Source of the DNA: Clostridia bacterium
Lineage (GTDB): Bacteria > Bacillota > Clostridia > Christensenellales > CAG-917
Length of the DNA: 64,000 nucleotides
NCBI GenBank assembly: GCA_017461985.1
Contig: JAFTSA010000009.1
Coordinates: forward strand, 24,486-88,485
Direction of reading: 5' to 3'
This document shows positions 45,959-54,438 of the stretch, in pieces. Position 1 is the stretch's first letter. Every line of letters begins with the position of its first letter. Position numbers and translations under genes: made by a program. The notes beneath the pieces were generated by a model. It made no database searches. It was not told the DNA's origin and was given only the letters and a program-made list of their open reading frames with translations.

Positions 45959-46816
45959 TCATTCAAAAATGGTGGGGGTGTCTATTATCTCAAAGTGCTC
46001 GGTGAGGGTCATTTCTTCCTCTCCGTTGTTCTCTTTTCCAAGCCACTCAACTTCAAGGATGTGCTCGTTGGTGTAGGTCTCAAAGTTGCAACCAACGTCA
46101 CTATACTTGCCCTTTTCATCGGGGGTTTCAACCGTCCATTTCAAGGTCTTGTCACCCACTGTATAGTAGGCTCTGCCCTTCTTTGAATAGAGCCCCAGTT
46201 TCAGTGCGTTGGGCTTGTTTGTTTGACGTACGGTGAGGAGCTCGTGAGTCAAAGTCACACGGTCATCGCTGAGGTCATCGTAGGGCCAATACACCAAATT
46301 CCAAACAGGGTTGAGGTCATCAACTTTGTCATTGAGAGGCACACGAAGAGTGCCACCTTTGCACACAACTGACAGCGCCCAAGTGTAGAACTTTTTACCC
46401 AAACAGCGACTTCTCACGACGTTTTTGACACTTAAACCCCCGTTTTCGTCCATTTTGATGACGAGGGAGTAGTCAAAGCGTTTGGATTGATGACAGCTGA
46501 AAGTGCCCCCAAATCCGTCTTCGTCAATGGTGTAATCTACGGCGTAGTTGTCGGGTGTGTAAGTGTAAAGGTCCTCAGGGGATTTCCACACTCTGTGTCC
46601 GCCGTAGAGATACCAAGTCTCACCGGGCTTATACTCATTGTCAAAAAACTCACCGCCCTTTGAAACGTTGCGGTCAAGGTCCTCGTTCATAAAGTTGAAA
46701 GTGTCTGTACCGTAGTAGATGATGCGAGGGCCAAGGTCGATGGTGATGAGTGCAGTGACACCAGCACGCTCAAACTTGACGCACTTGCCATAGTTTTTGT
46801 AGTCAACGATGTTCAT
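45959..46816 (-). CDS. DUF4380-like protein, galactose-mutarotase-type fold
   Basis: A 285-residue soluble protein. The opening YKNYGKCVKFERAGVTALIT and the ITIDLGPRIIYYG motif, followed by WYLYGGHRVWKSPED and ENDHILEVEWLG-like segments, match DUF4380 proteins, which resemble aldose 1-epimerases (β-sandwich sugar-binding fold). Family members are found beside carbohydrate-active enzymes, and a GH20 hexosaminidase lies directly upstream here. No catalytic residues can be assigned with confidence. The gap of 130 bp to the GH20 gene could hide a separate promoter. It ends at repeat copy B. Confidence 0.7.
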   Translation of the reverse strand: MNIVDYKNYGKCVKFERAGVTALITIDLGPRIIYYGTDTFNFMNEDLDRNVSKGGEFFDNEYKPGETWYLYGGHRVWKSPEDLYTYTPDNYAVDYTIDEDGFGGTFSCHQSKRFDYSLVIKMDENGGLSVKNVVRSRCLGKKFYTWALSVVCKGGTLRVPLNDKVDDLNPVWNLVYWPYDDLSDDRVTLTHELLTVRQTNKPNALKLGLYSKKGRAYYTVGDKTLKWTVETPDEKGKYSDVGCNFETYTNEHILEVEWLGKENNGEEEMTLTEHFEIIDTPTIFE

Positions 46817-46946
46817 AGTTTCTCCTTATTTGATGCAGGCAGGAAAACATACCTCCGCACCAAATATAGTCAAATGCGGAATGGCTTATGTTCGTCTGCG
46901 TTTTTGTTGTTATTTTAGGTGTATAGCTAGGACAAAACTCAATAAA

Positions 46947-48491
46947 TCACTTCTTCATACCCTTTTTTGCGTCACGGGCATTGATGAGTGACTTGATTGC
47001 GGCAGGCTCAATCATATTTATGAGGAAAGACAAGGTTTCACCAAGGGCTTTGAAGGGGTTGGGATTTGCCTTTTTGGGGTGAGTGTAGCCTATCTCGTAT
47101 GCTTCAAGCATTCCAAGGACGTTGTACAGTCTTTCTTCAAAATCCTTGTAGTCCTTTTCGGGGGTTGACCAACCTGTTTCCGCCACTGCGATTGTACGAG
47201 GGAAAGCCTGACAATGAAGCTTGTCCACGTCTGCCACCCACTCCGTCCAAAGAGGACATTCAACACCCATAATATTTTCATCAATGTTTTCAGCACTAAC
47301 ACCCTTAAAACAAGAGGTGGGCTCAAAGTTGTAGGTGGACTTCAATTTGTTCATTCCGTGAGGATAATCGATGTAGTACGGGAAGGTCCTTGACACGTAC
47401 ATTTTTCTGCCACTGGCAAGGGCGTCACGGACGGCGGTTGCCTTCTTTCCGTCAGACCAATATTGACAGATTGCGCTGTCGTCAAGTATGCCTGAGTAAA
47501 GTGCCTCATTCCACACAATCGGGGTTTTACCAAGCGATTTCAGTATGTTTATCACTCGATTTGTGAAATATCCTTGCAATTCTTCACAATCATTGAGACC
47601 TTCTTTTGCCATCAATTCTTGGCACTTTTTGCACTGTCTCCATTGTGATTTGGGCACTTCATCACCACCCAAATGGAAGTATTTTGAGGGGAACAATTCA
47701 CTGAGTTCAGTCAGCAGTTTCTCAACAAAATCATAGACTTTTTCATTGCCTGCGCTAAGGATTCTATCATCAATTCCGTAGCTTTCAGTGGGGGTGTATT
47801 GCTCTCCTGTGCAACCAAGTTCAGGCATTGCAAGAAGGAAGGCAAGAGTGTGTCCCGGCAGGTCAACTTCGGGCACGACTTCAATGAATCTCTCCCCTGC
47901 ATATGCCACTATTTCTCTCACGTCGTCCTTGGTGAGATAGCCACCGACAGGCACTCCGTCACCCTTTGTGCCGGGGCGGAAATTTGCCTTTTCATTGAGG
48001 GCAGGAAATGCGGTGCTCTCCACTCTATAACCTTGATTGTCACTGAGGTGCAAGTGGAAACGATTGATTTTGACCAACGCAAGGATGTCAATCAAGCCCT
48101 TTATCACTTCTTTGTCAAAGAAATGACGGACAATATCCAACATAAAACTGCGATATGGAAAGCGTGGTTTGTCCTTGATGACACAATTTTCAAGTGTGGC
48201 AACCCCGTCACGGTAGCCGTCAAAAATCAGTTGTTTCAAGGTTTGACAGCCGTGGAAAAGCCCTTCCTCGGTTTTTGCCACCACTGTGATATCACCGTCA
48301 ATGGTCAACTCATAGTCAAAGTCAGTTTCCCCGATTTTGAAGGTGATATCGTTCACTTCACCCTCTTCAAAATCTAGGAAATTCAGCTCGCTTTTTATTA
48401 TGTCAAAATCACAATTCACCCGCGTAGATGCACTAAAACAGGTGTTTCCGTCCTTGACTTTTGTTTCAAATGGTCTGGGTATAATATTCAT
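46947..48491 (-). CDS. β-N-acetylhexosaminidase, GH20
   Basis: A 514-residue glycoside hydrolase of family 20, which releases terminal GlcNAc or GalNAc by substrate-assisted catalysis. An N-terminal α/β domain (residues about 1-110, KTEEGLFHGCQTLKQLI) precedes the TIM barrel, which contains DIVRHFF, LHLSDNQGYRVES, EVDLPGHTLAFL and the catalytic Asp-Glu pair in YFHLGGDEVPKSQW near residue 276. There is no signal peptide, so it is probably cytoplasmic and acts on imported or recycled amino-sugar oligosaccharides. The start at 48491 has an AGGAGAAA SD. A longer frame to 48545 would begin upstream of the promoter. Confidence 0.93.
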   Translation of the reverse strand: MNIIPRPFETKVKDGNTCFSASTRVNCDFDIIKSELNFLDFEEGEVNDITFKIGETDFDYELTIDGDITVVAKTEEGLFHGCQTLKQLIFDGYRDGVATLENCVIKDKPRFPYRSFMLDIVRHFFDKEVIKGLIDILALVKINRFHLHLSDNQGYRVESTAFPALNEKANFRPGTKGDGVPVGGYLTKDDVREIVAYAGERFIEVVPEVDLPGHTLAFLLAMPELGCTGEQYTPTESYGIDDRILSAGNEKVYDFVEKLLTELSELFPSKYFHLGGDEVPKSQWRQCKKCQELMAKEGLNDCEELQGYFTNRVINILKSLGKTPIVWNEALYSGILDDSAICQYWSDGKKATAVRDALASGRKMYVSRTFPYYIDYPHGMNKLKSTYNFEPTSCFKGVSAENIDENIMGVECPLWTEWVADVDKLHCQAFPRTIAVAETGWSTPEKDYKDFEERLYNVLGMLEAYEIGYTHPKKANPNPFKALGETLSFLINMIEPAAIKSLINARDAKKGMKK

Positions 48492-48509
48492 AATTTTTCT
48501 CCTATTGAT

Positions 48510-48538
48510 ATTGTAGCAAAATAGCCCCTTTTCGTCAA
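48510..48538 (-). promoter_or_regulatory. promoter of the GH20 gene
   Basis: Minus strand TTGACG (48533-48538), 17-nt spacer, TACAAT (48510-48515). The predicted transcript start near 48503 leaves a leader of only about 12 nt. Confidence 0.75.
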
Positions 48539-48675
48539 TAGTCACCTTGAAAACCGCACCCTATTCTTTTCAGTTTTTTCTTAAAATCCGCACCTCCTCT
48601 CTTCTTCCCAAACCGCAGGCAAAGCCCCACTCGCCTCACCAAAATCTTTGAATATAATATATGAAATCTCATTTT

Positions 48676-48696
48676 TCGCAAATCGAGGATTTGCGA
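48676..48696. promoter_or_regulatory. inverted repeat beside a promoter, possible operator
   Basis: TCGCAAATC and GATTTGCGA form a perfect 9-bp inverted repeat with a 3-bp centre, ending five bases before the -35 box at 48702. The position suggests a regulator-binding site; no regulator gene is adjacent. Confidence 0.4.
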
Positions 48697-48701
48697 CCGC
48701 A

Positions 48702-48730
48702 TTGACACGTCACCGCTTTTGTGCTATCCT
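48702..48730 (+). promoter_or_regulatory. promoter of the membrane protein/acyltransferase operon
   Basis: Perfect TTGACA (48702-48707), 17-nt spacer, TATCCT (48725-48730). Predicted transcript start is at or near 48737, which coincides with the likely GTG start codon. Confidence 0.7.
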
Positions 48731-48736
48731 ACCTTT

Positions 48737-49234
48737 GTGAAAATAGGCGGATGTTTTTTAGGGAGCACCGTCACCGCTATACTTGCAGCGGTGCTGAAAG
48801 GTGCAAAATACGTCGGGGAGTTTGTGGGCAAGCTCATTTATTATCTAGGCCTCTACTTCCCCATTTTGTACGCGCTGTACGGCGTAGTGCTCTATTTCGC
48901 CTTTGATTTCAATCCCTTTATCCTTGACGTCAACGGAAAACTGTTTATGTTTGGTTTTGCCCTGTCTTGCCTTGCAATGATAATCAAGGCGGTGAAAAAC
49001 CTTATCATCAAACCTTACAGAAAGCACGTCAAAGGCACTTCAGTGGTGGAGTATGGCTCAGATGAGAAGTTGTCAAAGCACGCCCCTGAAGCCCCCACAA
49101 TCTACAAAAGCAAGGTCAACCCCGGCATCATCGTCTATGAATACAGCAACCGCTATGACCTCTACGAGGAATATGAGGATGGTTTGCGCCTTGTTGACAC
49201 CGAATACAAAGAGCAAAAAGGAAGAAGATGGTAA
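48737..49234 (+). CDS. small membrane protein of unknown function
   Basis: About 165 residues. Two or three hydrophobic segments occupy roughly residues 10-90 (LGLYFPILYALYGVVLYFAF and KLFMFGFALSCLAMIIKAV), followed by a charged, Tyr-rich cytoplasmic tail (IIVYEYSNRYDLYEEYED). I do not recognise a family. The start is uncertain: a TTG at 48719 lies inside the promoter, and GTG 48737 would be at the transcript 5' end, making the mRNA leaderless. It overlaps the downstream acyltransferase gene by seven bases, so the two are clearly co-expressed and may form a membrane complex. Confidence 0.7.
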   Translation: MKIGGCFLGSTVTAILAAVLKGAKYVGEFVGKLIYYLGLYFPILYALYGVVLYFAFDFNPFILDVNGKLFMFGFALSCLAMIIKAVKNLIIKPYRKHVKGTSVVEYGSDEKLSKHAPEAPTIYKSKVNPGIIVYEYSNRYDLYEEYEDGLRLVDTEYKEQKGRRW

Positions 49235-50208
49235 AAAAGAAAATCAAAGAAATTTCAACTGAAACAGTTGAAACTGCCGTTGAAACCGTGACGGAAAGCG
49301 TGGAAATCACTGAAACCCCTGCCGAAAAACAGGGCATACTTGCCTATCTTAAGGACAAGTCCGCATCTAGGCGCATTTGGGAGATTGATTTCCTCCGCGG
49401 TTTTTGCGTGTTTTTGATGATACTTGACCACACCTGCCTTATGCTCTCCCTCTATTTTGGACCTGCTTGGTACGGCGGATTTGAGGGTATGCGCACAAGC
49501 CCCGAGTTTGGTGCAAAACTTTGCGCCCTCTGTGAGGTGTACTGGAATAGTCAACTTCGTGCCATAGGTCACCCTATCGTGCTCTTCATATTCTTCTCAA
49601 TTTCGGGCATATCCTGCGCCTTTTCAAGGTCAAATATGAAGAGGGGTATTCTCCTTGCCATAGTGTCCGGCATATACACCCTTGTCACCTACCTCATTGA
49701 CAAATATTTTATGCTCGGTTGTTTCACCGCCTTCGGCGTCCTGCATTTCTACGCATTTTGCATACTCCTTTGGGCAATCATCTGCAAAATCTGCAAGGAC
49801 AACAAGATTGCAAAGATGATGTACAGTGGATTTATGGTCATCTTGGTGGCGGTGCTCTATTACTGCTACAAAGCCCCTGTGACAACTCCCGAGTGGCTTT
49901 TCTGGGCGTGGCCTCACACCAATGCTGACGGCACTCCTGCCACATTCTACGCACAATGGGCAGTGTCTCCTGGGGACCTCTTCACCATTATCCCTTGGGC
50001 GTCCTTCTTCTTTGCAGGCACTTTCCTTCAACCCATACTCTACTCAAAGCGCAGAAGCCTTCTGCCAAAACTGGACCGCGGTTGGCATCGTCCCATATCC
50101 TTCCTTGGCAGACACGCACTGTGGGTTTATATCCTCCACGTAGTGCTTGTAGCAGTGGTGCTTTGCATAGTCAGTCAAATCTTCTTTGGAGTGTGGGGGC
50201 TCTTCTAA
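49228..50208 (+). CDS. HGSNAT/DUF1624-type membrane acyltransferase
   Basis: A 326-residue multi-pass membrane protein of the heparan-α-glucosaminide N-acetyltransferase (DUF1624) family. Residues 1-45 are a Glu/Thr/Val-rich cytoplasmic extension. Then IWEIDFLRGFCVFLMILDHT begins the catalytic domain of about eight membrane helices, ending PISFLGRHALWVYILHVVLV. Members transfer acyl groups across the membrane onto sugars. Close proximity to a GH20 hexosaminidase fits amino-sugar metabolism, by inference. Translation is coupled to the small membrane protein upstream (ATGGTAA overlap). Confidence 0.86.
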   Translation: MVKKKIKEISTETVETAVETVTESVEITETPAEKQGILAYLKDKSASRRIWEIDFLRGFCVFLMILDHTCLMLSLYFGPAWYGGFEGMRTSPEFGAKLCALCEVYWNSQLRAIGHPIVLFIFFSISGISCAFSRSNMKRGILLAIVSGIYTLVTYLIDKYFMLGCFTAFGVLHFYAFCILLWAIICKICKDNKIAKMMYSGFMVILVAVLYYCYKAPVTTPEWLFWAWPHTNADGTPATFYAQWAVSPGDLFTIIPWASFFFAGTFLQPILYSKRRSLLPKLDRGWHRPISFLGRHALWVYILHVVLVAVVLCIVSQIFFGVWGLF

Positions 50209-50304
50209 AACCGCCACGTCAAGCCAAAGGCTTGAACCCACAAAGTCAATCTATAAGTGGGCAAAGCAATCTTTAAAACTGAAATCAAATTATTTCTTAA
50301 ATAA

Positions 50305-50334
50305 AAAAGAGCAAGCCGACGCTTGCTCTTTTGT
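50305..50334. terminator. bidirectional intrinsic terminator
   Basis: AAAAGAGCAAGC and GCTTGCTCTTTT form a 12-bp stem with a CGAC loop. It serves the convergent acyltransferase and PH-domain genes; T-rich tails exist on both strands. Confidence 0.85.
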
Positions 50335-50364
50335 TTATTCAACTATTTGTGCTTAATTTTGTGC

Positions 50365-50934
50365 TTAGTATGCTTTGTTTTGGACTGAGGTTGCCAGCTC
50401 AAGTCTAAATGACTTGTTTCCGCTTTCGTATTCATATCTGCTCTTTTGACGGGTGATGCATTGAGCAAATCTTGCGGGGGATACGATGCCCTTGATGACG
50501 ATGGGATTGCCCGAATCAACTGAAATGTGCACGTTGCCATATCCCAAAACTCTTTGGAAAATGTTTTGTTCTACGCGGACAAGTTCAATTTTGTTCAAGG
50601 GGAGTTGCATGTCCACAAGACGGAATATGCCCGTGCGTACCACAAACTTTCTGTCGGTGATGACCGCTTCCTTGTGCCACTTTGCAATGGCTTCAAAGAT
50701 GCCAAGCACCACAACAAATGCACCTGCGCCAATGATGACCCACTTCAAAATTGAGTGTGTCAAAATCTTTTGTTTCAAAAGTTCGTTGATTTGAGGGGTG
50801 AAAATCCAAAGCACTGCGATGATTCCACCAAGTATTGCAGCGATGATCACTTCGCGCAAAAACACCATATAGGTGAATTTGGCTTTTGCCACGATTCTTT
50901 CGCTTTTTCTAAATGTCCTTTCAAGCACTTTCAT
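50365..50934 (-). CDS. bacterial PH (YdbS/YdbT-type) membrane protein
   Basis: A 189-residue protein with two membrane helices (VFLREVIIAAILGGIIAVLW and ILKWVIIGAGAFVVVLGIFE) followed by a bacterial Pleckstrin-homology domain. The latter carries the typical pattern TDRKFVVRTGIFRLVDMQLPL and the FQRVLGYGNVHISVDSGNP segment. YdbS/YdbT-like proteins are implicated in membrane homeostasis or resistance to pore-forming peptides. It follows the GH127-like gene by 22 nt and is probably in the same transcript. The SD is AAGGAA. Confidence 0.85.
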   Translation of the reverse strand: MKVLERTFRKSERIVAKAKFTYMVFLREVIIAAILGGIIAVLWIFTPQINELLKQKILTHSILKWVIIGAGAFVVVLGIFEAIAKWHKEAVITDRKFVVRTGIFRLVDMQLPLNKIELVRVEQNIFQRVLGYGNVHISVDSGNPIVIKGIVSPARFAQCITRQKSRYEYESGNKSFRLELATSVQNKAY

Positions 50935-50956
50935 AGTTATATTTCCTTAAATTTTT

Positions 50957-52906
50957 TTAGTTTTTGAAGCAACGGGGGAACTGAGATATTCTAAGAGCCG
51001 TACAACCGAAGGGTATATAGACCCTTGCCATACTGTCCTCAGAAAACTCCAACTTTTTGGGGATTGTTGCCATGCCGTCAATGTCGTAGCCCCAGTTGGT
51101 GACGTTCTTGCTGCGTATACGCAACTCAAAGGGGGGATTACTATGACTGAAGGGGTTTTCACCCACGTTGTTGACGATGGTCTCCTCGGCGTCGAAGAGG
51201 CGTCTTACACCGCCTACGGCGCGCTTTGACACGATGGGAGCAAAGGTCCATTTCTTCAAGAAGCCCACGTTGAATACGCCCTTTGCCGTTGCGGATTCCT
51301 TCACGTCCTCTGCCAACTTTGATGCCATAATCACGTTGCCTTTCATAAGTGTCAAAGACTTGTCTTTGTTTTCACGGACAAGGAGAGGAATGTCCAATTT
51401 CAGCATAAAGGTGCTTCCTGTCTTCAGCACGCACTTGACTGATATGTCTGTGTCCCCTGACGCCACAACTTGACCGCCGGACACCAGTTGCATTGTGGTG
51501 CCGTAAGGCACACGGAAATTGATTTTGATTTCGGGGTCACCCTCTGCGTGCTCCACCTTGAAGACGATGGTGTTGCGGAAGGGATAACCTGTTTCTTCCT
51601 TGATGCGGATACGCTTGCCCTCAACCACTGTGTCTATGACACAAGGACCGTAGCACTTGAAGGCTAGTTCGTTTGCCTTTTGGAAACATACGCCTTTAAG
51701 GAAGGTAGGATAAGCGGACAGCAGTGCTATTGCACCTCTTGTCAAACGGCCGGTGACGTAGGCGTTGCCAAACTCGCTTTCCTTAAAGTACGTGTTGCGG
51801 TCATAGGATGCTTCAACTTGGTTGGGCATCACTATGTCTTGCACTGCACCTATGCCGTCAAAGGATGCGGGGATAACGTTGAACGCTATGCGTTCAATAA
51901 GGTCCGCCACGTGGTTTGAGCCGGTTTCTGCAAGGATTTCCACCAAGGATTCAAGGGTTTCAACGGCGGTTTCAACGTCAACACCTCTTGTGGGTGAAGA
52001 GCCTGCAAGGCGGACGTCTGCCCCAAACATACCAGTTGCGTTGCCGTGATATTTTTCAAGGGCGGAAAGCATCTTCAATGAGTGGTCTTTGAGGTCACTA
52101 TCCCCAAGGAATTTGCCCCAAGTGCAAGGGTATTTCAGCGCCTTTGCCACGTTGACACCGCTTGTTTCAACTGCGGCTTGATGGACACCCTTTTTCCACT
52201 CTGCATTTGCCTTGTCAACGGTGAGCATACGTGAAGGCTCTGTTGCCGTCTCATAGGCACTTATGCGCTTTTTAAGTTTCTTCACAGCCATAGGGCTGAT
52301 ATATTTTGAAGAGGGCTTTTTATACTTGAAACTTGCCGCCAACTTGAACCAGTCGTTGCTGGTTTCTCTCAGTTTTTCACCAAGGTCGTGAAGCCACTCT
52401 GCATCCGTTGATTTGAACACCGCATCTATTGCAGGAATCTCCTCAAGAAGTCTTGCTCTAGCGTCATAATAATAGGGTGTCACAGAGAAAGTGTTGAATT
52501 GGTTTTTGAAGTACTTTCTCAAAAATGCTAATGCATTTTCATCTTCGGTCACTTCATAGTAAGAAAGCAGTGCCTTCAAGCCCTCGATTTTGCCTGTGGA
52601 AAAAGCCTTTTCGTTAGGGCCAAAATCTCCACCCTCTTTTGCCCCTGCAAACATGGCGGAAAGGAAACTTTGTGCCTTTTCAAGAAGTGTCCTCTCACCA
52701 AGTGCGCTGTAAAGCAAAATCAAGCCACGGACGTAGCGGGGCAAGGCTTCACCGCCTACCCATGCTCCGTTTTCAACCAAACCGGGCACTGTGCCAAGGC
52801 GTTTTTGCAGTCCGTTGACAAGCAAAATCTCCTTCAAAAGCCAACCGTCAGGGCGTACTGCGGTTGGGTGGAGTTTTGTGAGAGTTGTGTTTTCTTTTTT
52901 TGCCAT
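50957..52906 (-). CDS. GH127-like (DUF1680) protein lacking the active-site Cys pair
   Basis: A 649-residue protein with the layout of β-L-arabinofuranosidase family GH127: opening DGWLLKEILLVNGLQKRLG, the (α/α)6 barrel motif WVGGEALPRYVRGLILLYSA, GMFGADVRLAG, the GVDVETAVETL helix, IAFNVIPASFDG, and C-terminal β-sandwich domains with FRVPYGT. The zinc-binding, catalytic cysteines expected before the YP(K/T)F segment are absent; the region reads TRGAIALLSAYPTFLKG. The chosen start has a GGAAGGA SD. It has no signal peptide. It may be a diverged hydrolase with another mechanism or a non-catalytic relative. Confidence 0.78.
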   Translation of the reverse strand: MAKKENTTLTKLHPTAVRPDGWLLKEILLVNGLQKRLGTVPGLVENGAWVGGEALPRYVRGLILLYSALGERTLLEKAQSFLSAMFAGAKEGGDFGPNEKAFSTGKIEGLKALLSYYEVTEDENALAFLRKYFKNQFNTFSVTPYYYDARARLLEEIPAIDAVFKSTDAEWLHDLGEKLRETSNDWFKLAASFKYKKPSSKYISPMAVKKLKKRISAYETATEPSRMLTVDKANAEWKKGVHQAAVETSGVNVAKALKYPCTWGKFLGDSDLKDHSLKMLSALEKYHGNATGMFGADVRLAGSSPTRGVDVETAVETLESLVEILAETGSNHVADLIERIAFNVIPASFDGIGAVQDIVMPNQVEASYDRNTYFKESEFGNAYVTGRLTRGAIALLSAYPTFLKGVCFQKANELAFKCYGPCVIDTVVEGKRIRIKEETGYPFRNTIVFKVEHAEGDPEIKINFRVPYGTTMQLVSGGQVVASGDTDISVKCVLKTGSTFMLKLDIPLLVRENKDKSLTLMKGNVIMASKLAEDVKESATAKGVFNVGFLKKWTFAPIVSKRAVGGVRRLFDAEETIVNNVGENPFSHSNPPFELRIRSKNVTNWGYDIDGMATIPKKLEFSEDSMARVYIPFGCTALRISQFPRCFKN

Positions 52907-52964
52907 AAAGTCCTTCCGTGCGCCTTCGTGCATAATGAGCATACGCACACGCACACCACGTAGT

Positions 52965-52993
52965 ATAATAAATCTAACACATAAGTTTGACAA
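52965..52993 (-). promoter_or_regulatory. promoter of the GH127-like gene
   Basis: Minus strand TTGTCA (52988-52993), 17-nt spacer, TATTAT (52965-52970). The start of transcription near 52958 lies downstream of the longest possible reading frame start and supports the ATG at 52906. Confidence 0.7.
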
Positions 52994-53051
52994 ATGCAAG
53001 AAAAACATCTAAAATTTGAAGCGACAGCAAGAGACAATATTTTCCTGAAAC

Positions 53052-53065
53052 GGGAATATATTCCC
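53052..53065. promoter_or_regulatory. perfect 14-bp palindrome upstream of the phosphoglycerate mutase gene
   Basis: GGGAATATATTCCC is a perfect palindrome between the divergent GH127-like and phosphoglycerate mutase genes, 63 bp before the latter's start. It is suited to a dimeric repressor. A second hairpin TTTGCC/GGCAAA lies near 53091-53106. Confidence 0.45.
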
Positions 53066-53128
53066 TCAAATAGGCGCATAGCCCTTTGCCATAAGGCAAA
53101 AAATAAACAAAAAATCATAGGTGGAAAG

Positions 53129-54340
53129 ATGAAATACGTCATAATCCTAGGCGATGGAATGGCAGATTACCCCGTCCAAAGTCTTCACGGCAAGACTCCT
53201 CTTTCCGTTGCAAAAAAACCTATGATGGACGCCCTTGCAAAAAAGGGTGAGCTGGGTCTTGTCACCACCGTGCCCGCTGGTTTCACCCCCTGCAGTGACG
53301 TGGCAAATCTTGGAGTCCTTGGCTATGACGTGAGAGAGTGCTACACAGGACGTAGCCCCTTGGAGGCATTGTCCATCGGCGTACACCTCGGCGAAGACGA
53401 CGTGGCAATCCGCACCAACCTTGTCACCTTGTCAAATGAAGAGGACTTTTTTGACAAGACTATGGTGGACTACTCCGCAGGTGAAATCACCGCCGAGGAA
53501 AGTGAAGTGCTGATGAAGGCAGTGGCAGATGAGTTTGACAATGACCTGATCAATTTTTACAGTGGCACATCATATCGCAACCTGCTTGTGTTAAGAGGCG
53601 TGGGCAAAGAAAAGGCAAAGGATTTTGTCTTCACTCCCCCTCACGACATAACAGGTCAACCCATAAAAAATCACCTGCCAAAAGGTGAAATGAGTGAGGT
53701 GCTTTTGGACGTTTTAGTGCGTTCACACCAAGCGCTCAAAAATCATCCAATCAACCAAAAAAGGGTTTTATCAGGTCAAAATAGCGCAAACAACCTTTGG
53801 TTTTGGGGACAAGGCACTGCACCTCGTCTTGACGATTTCAAGTCAAAATATGGCGTGAAAGGTTCTGTGGTTTCTGCCGTTGACCTACTCAAAGGCATCG
53901 CAGTAGGAGCAGGTATGACAGCCCCTGAAGTAGCCCACGCAACAGGAAATCTCACCACCAATTTTGAAGGAAAGGCAGACACGGCAATCTCCCTTCTTGA
54001 CACTCATGACTTCGTTTTTGTCCACCTTGAATGCACTGACGAGTGCGGACATCAAAAGGACGTAGAGGGCAAAATCAAGGGCATAGAACTCATTGACGAG
54101 AAAATCCTCACCCCCATTTTCAATGCTCTTGACGGCAAGGAAGACTTCAAAATTATGGTGCTTCCTGACCACCCCACGCCGGTGTCAATCGGCTCGCACA
54201 CCGCCGACCCTGTGCCCTATTTCATCTATGATTCTAGGGTTGAAAAGGAAGGTGACGTCTACAATGAGGACACCGCAAAAGCCAGCGGAAATCATCATTT
54301 ACACCCTTGGGATTTGACAAAAAAATTCTTTGAGGTCTAA
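53129..54340 (+). CDS. apgM: cofactor-independent phosphoglycerate mutase, archaeal (ApgM) type
   Basis: A 403-residue alkaline-phosphatase-superfamily enzyme of the ApgM class, which interconverts 2- and 3-phosphoglycerate with two bound metal ions. The start MKYVIILGDGMADYP has the first metal Asp, and TPCSDVANLGVLGYD carries the serine nucleophile region. YTGRSPLEAL, the HLECTDECGH metal ligands and the PDHPTPVSIGSHTADPVP segment complete the active site. Closely related sequences have also been called proposed homoserine kinases. The chosen ATG has an AGGTGGA SD; the 45-residue upstream extension is rejected. Confidence 0.88.
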   Translation: MKYVIILGDGMADYPVQSLHGKTPLSVAKKPMMDALAKKGELGLVTTVPAGFTPCSDVANLGVLGYDVRECYTGRSPLEALSIGVHLGEDDVAIRTNLVTLSNEEDFFDKTMVDYSAGEITAEESEVLMKAVADEFDNDLINFYSGTSYRNLLVLRGVGKEKAKDFVFTPPHDITGQPIKNHLPKGEMSEVLLDVLVRSHQALKNHPINQKRVLSGQNSANNLWFWGQGTAPRLDDFKSKYGVKGSVVSAVDLLKGIAVGAGMTAPEVAHATGNLTTNFEGKADTAISLLDTHDFVFVHLECTDECGHQKDVEGKIKGIELIDEKILTPIFNALDGKEDFKIMVLPDHPTPVSIGSHTADPVPYFIYDSRVEKEGDVYNEDTAKASGNHHLHPWDLTKKFFEV

Positions 54341-54396
54341 CCTAAAAACTCAACTTTGACCTCTTTCAAATCAACCTGAAACTATGAAGGCAACAA

Positions 54397-54426
54397 AAAA
54401 AGCACGCAGTTTGCGTGCTTTTATTT
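54397..54426. terminator. bidirectional intrinsic terminator
   Basis: AAAAGCACGCA and TGCGTGCTTTT form an 11-bp stem with loop GTT, followed by TTTTATTTTTG on the plus strand and TTTTTTTGTTG on the minus strand. It separates convergent genes. Confidence 0.88.
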
Positions 54427-54438
54427 TTGCTTAACGCC

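Noticed and set aside
45848..46186. A plus-strand frame starting in repeat copy B
   Set aside because: It covers the structured repeat and then the antisense of the DUF4380-like gene; no SD.
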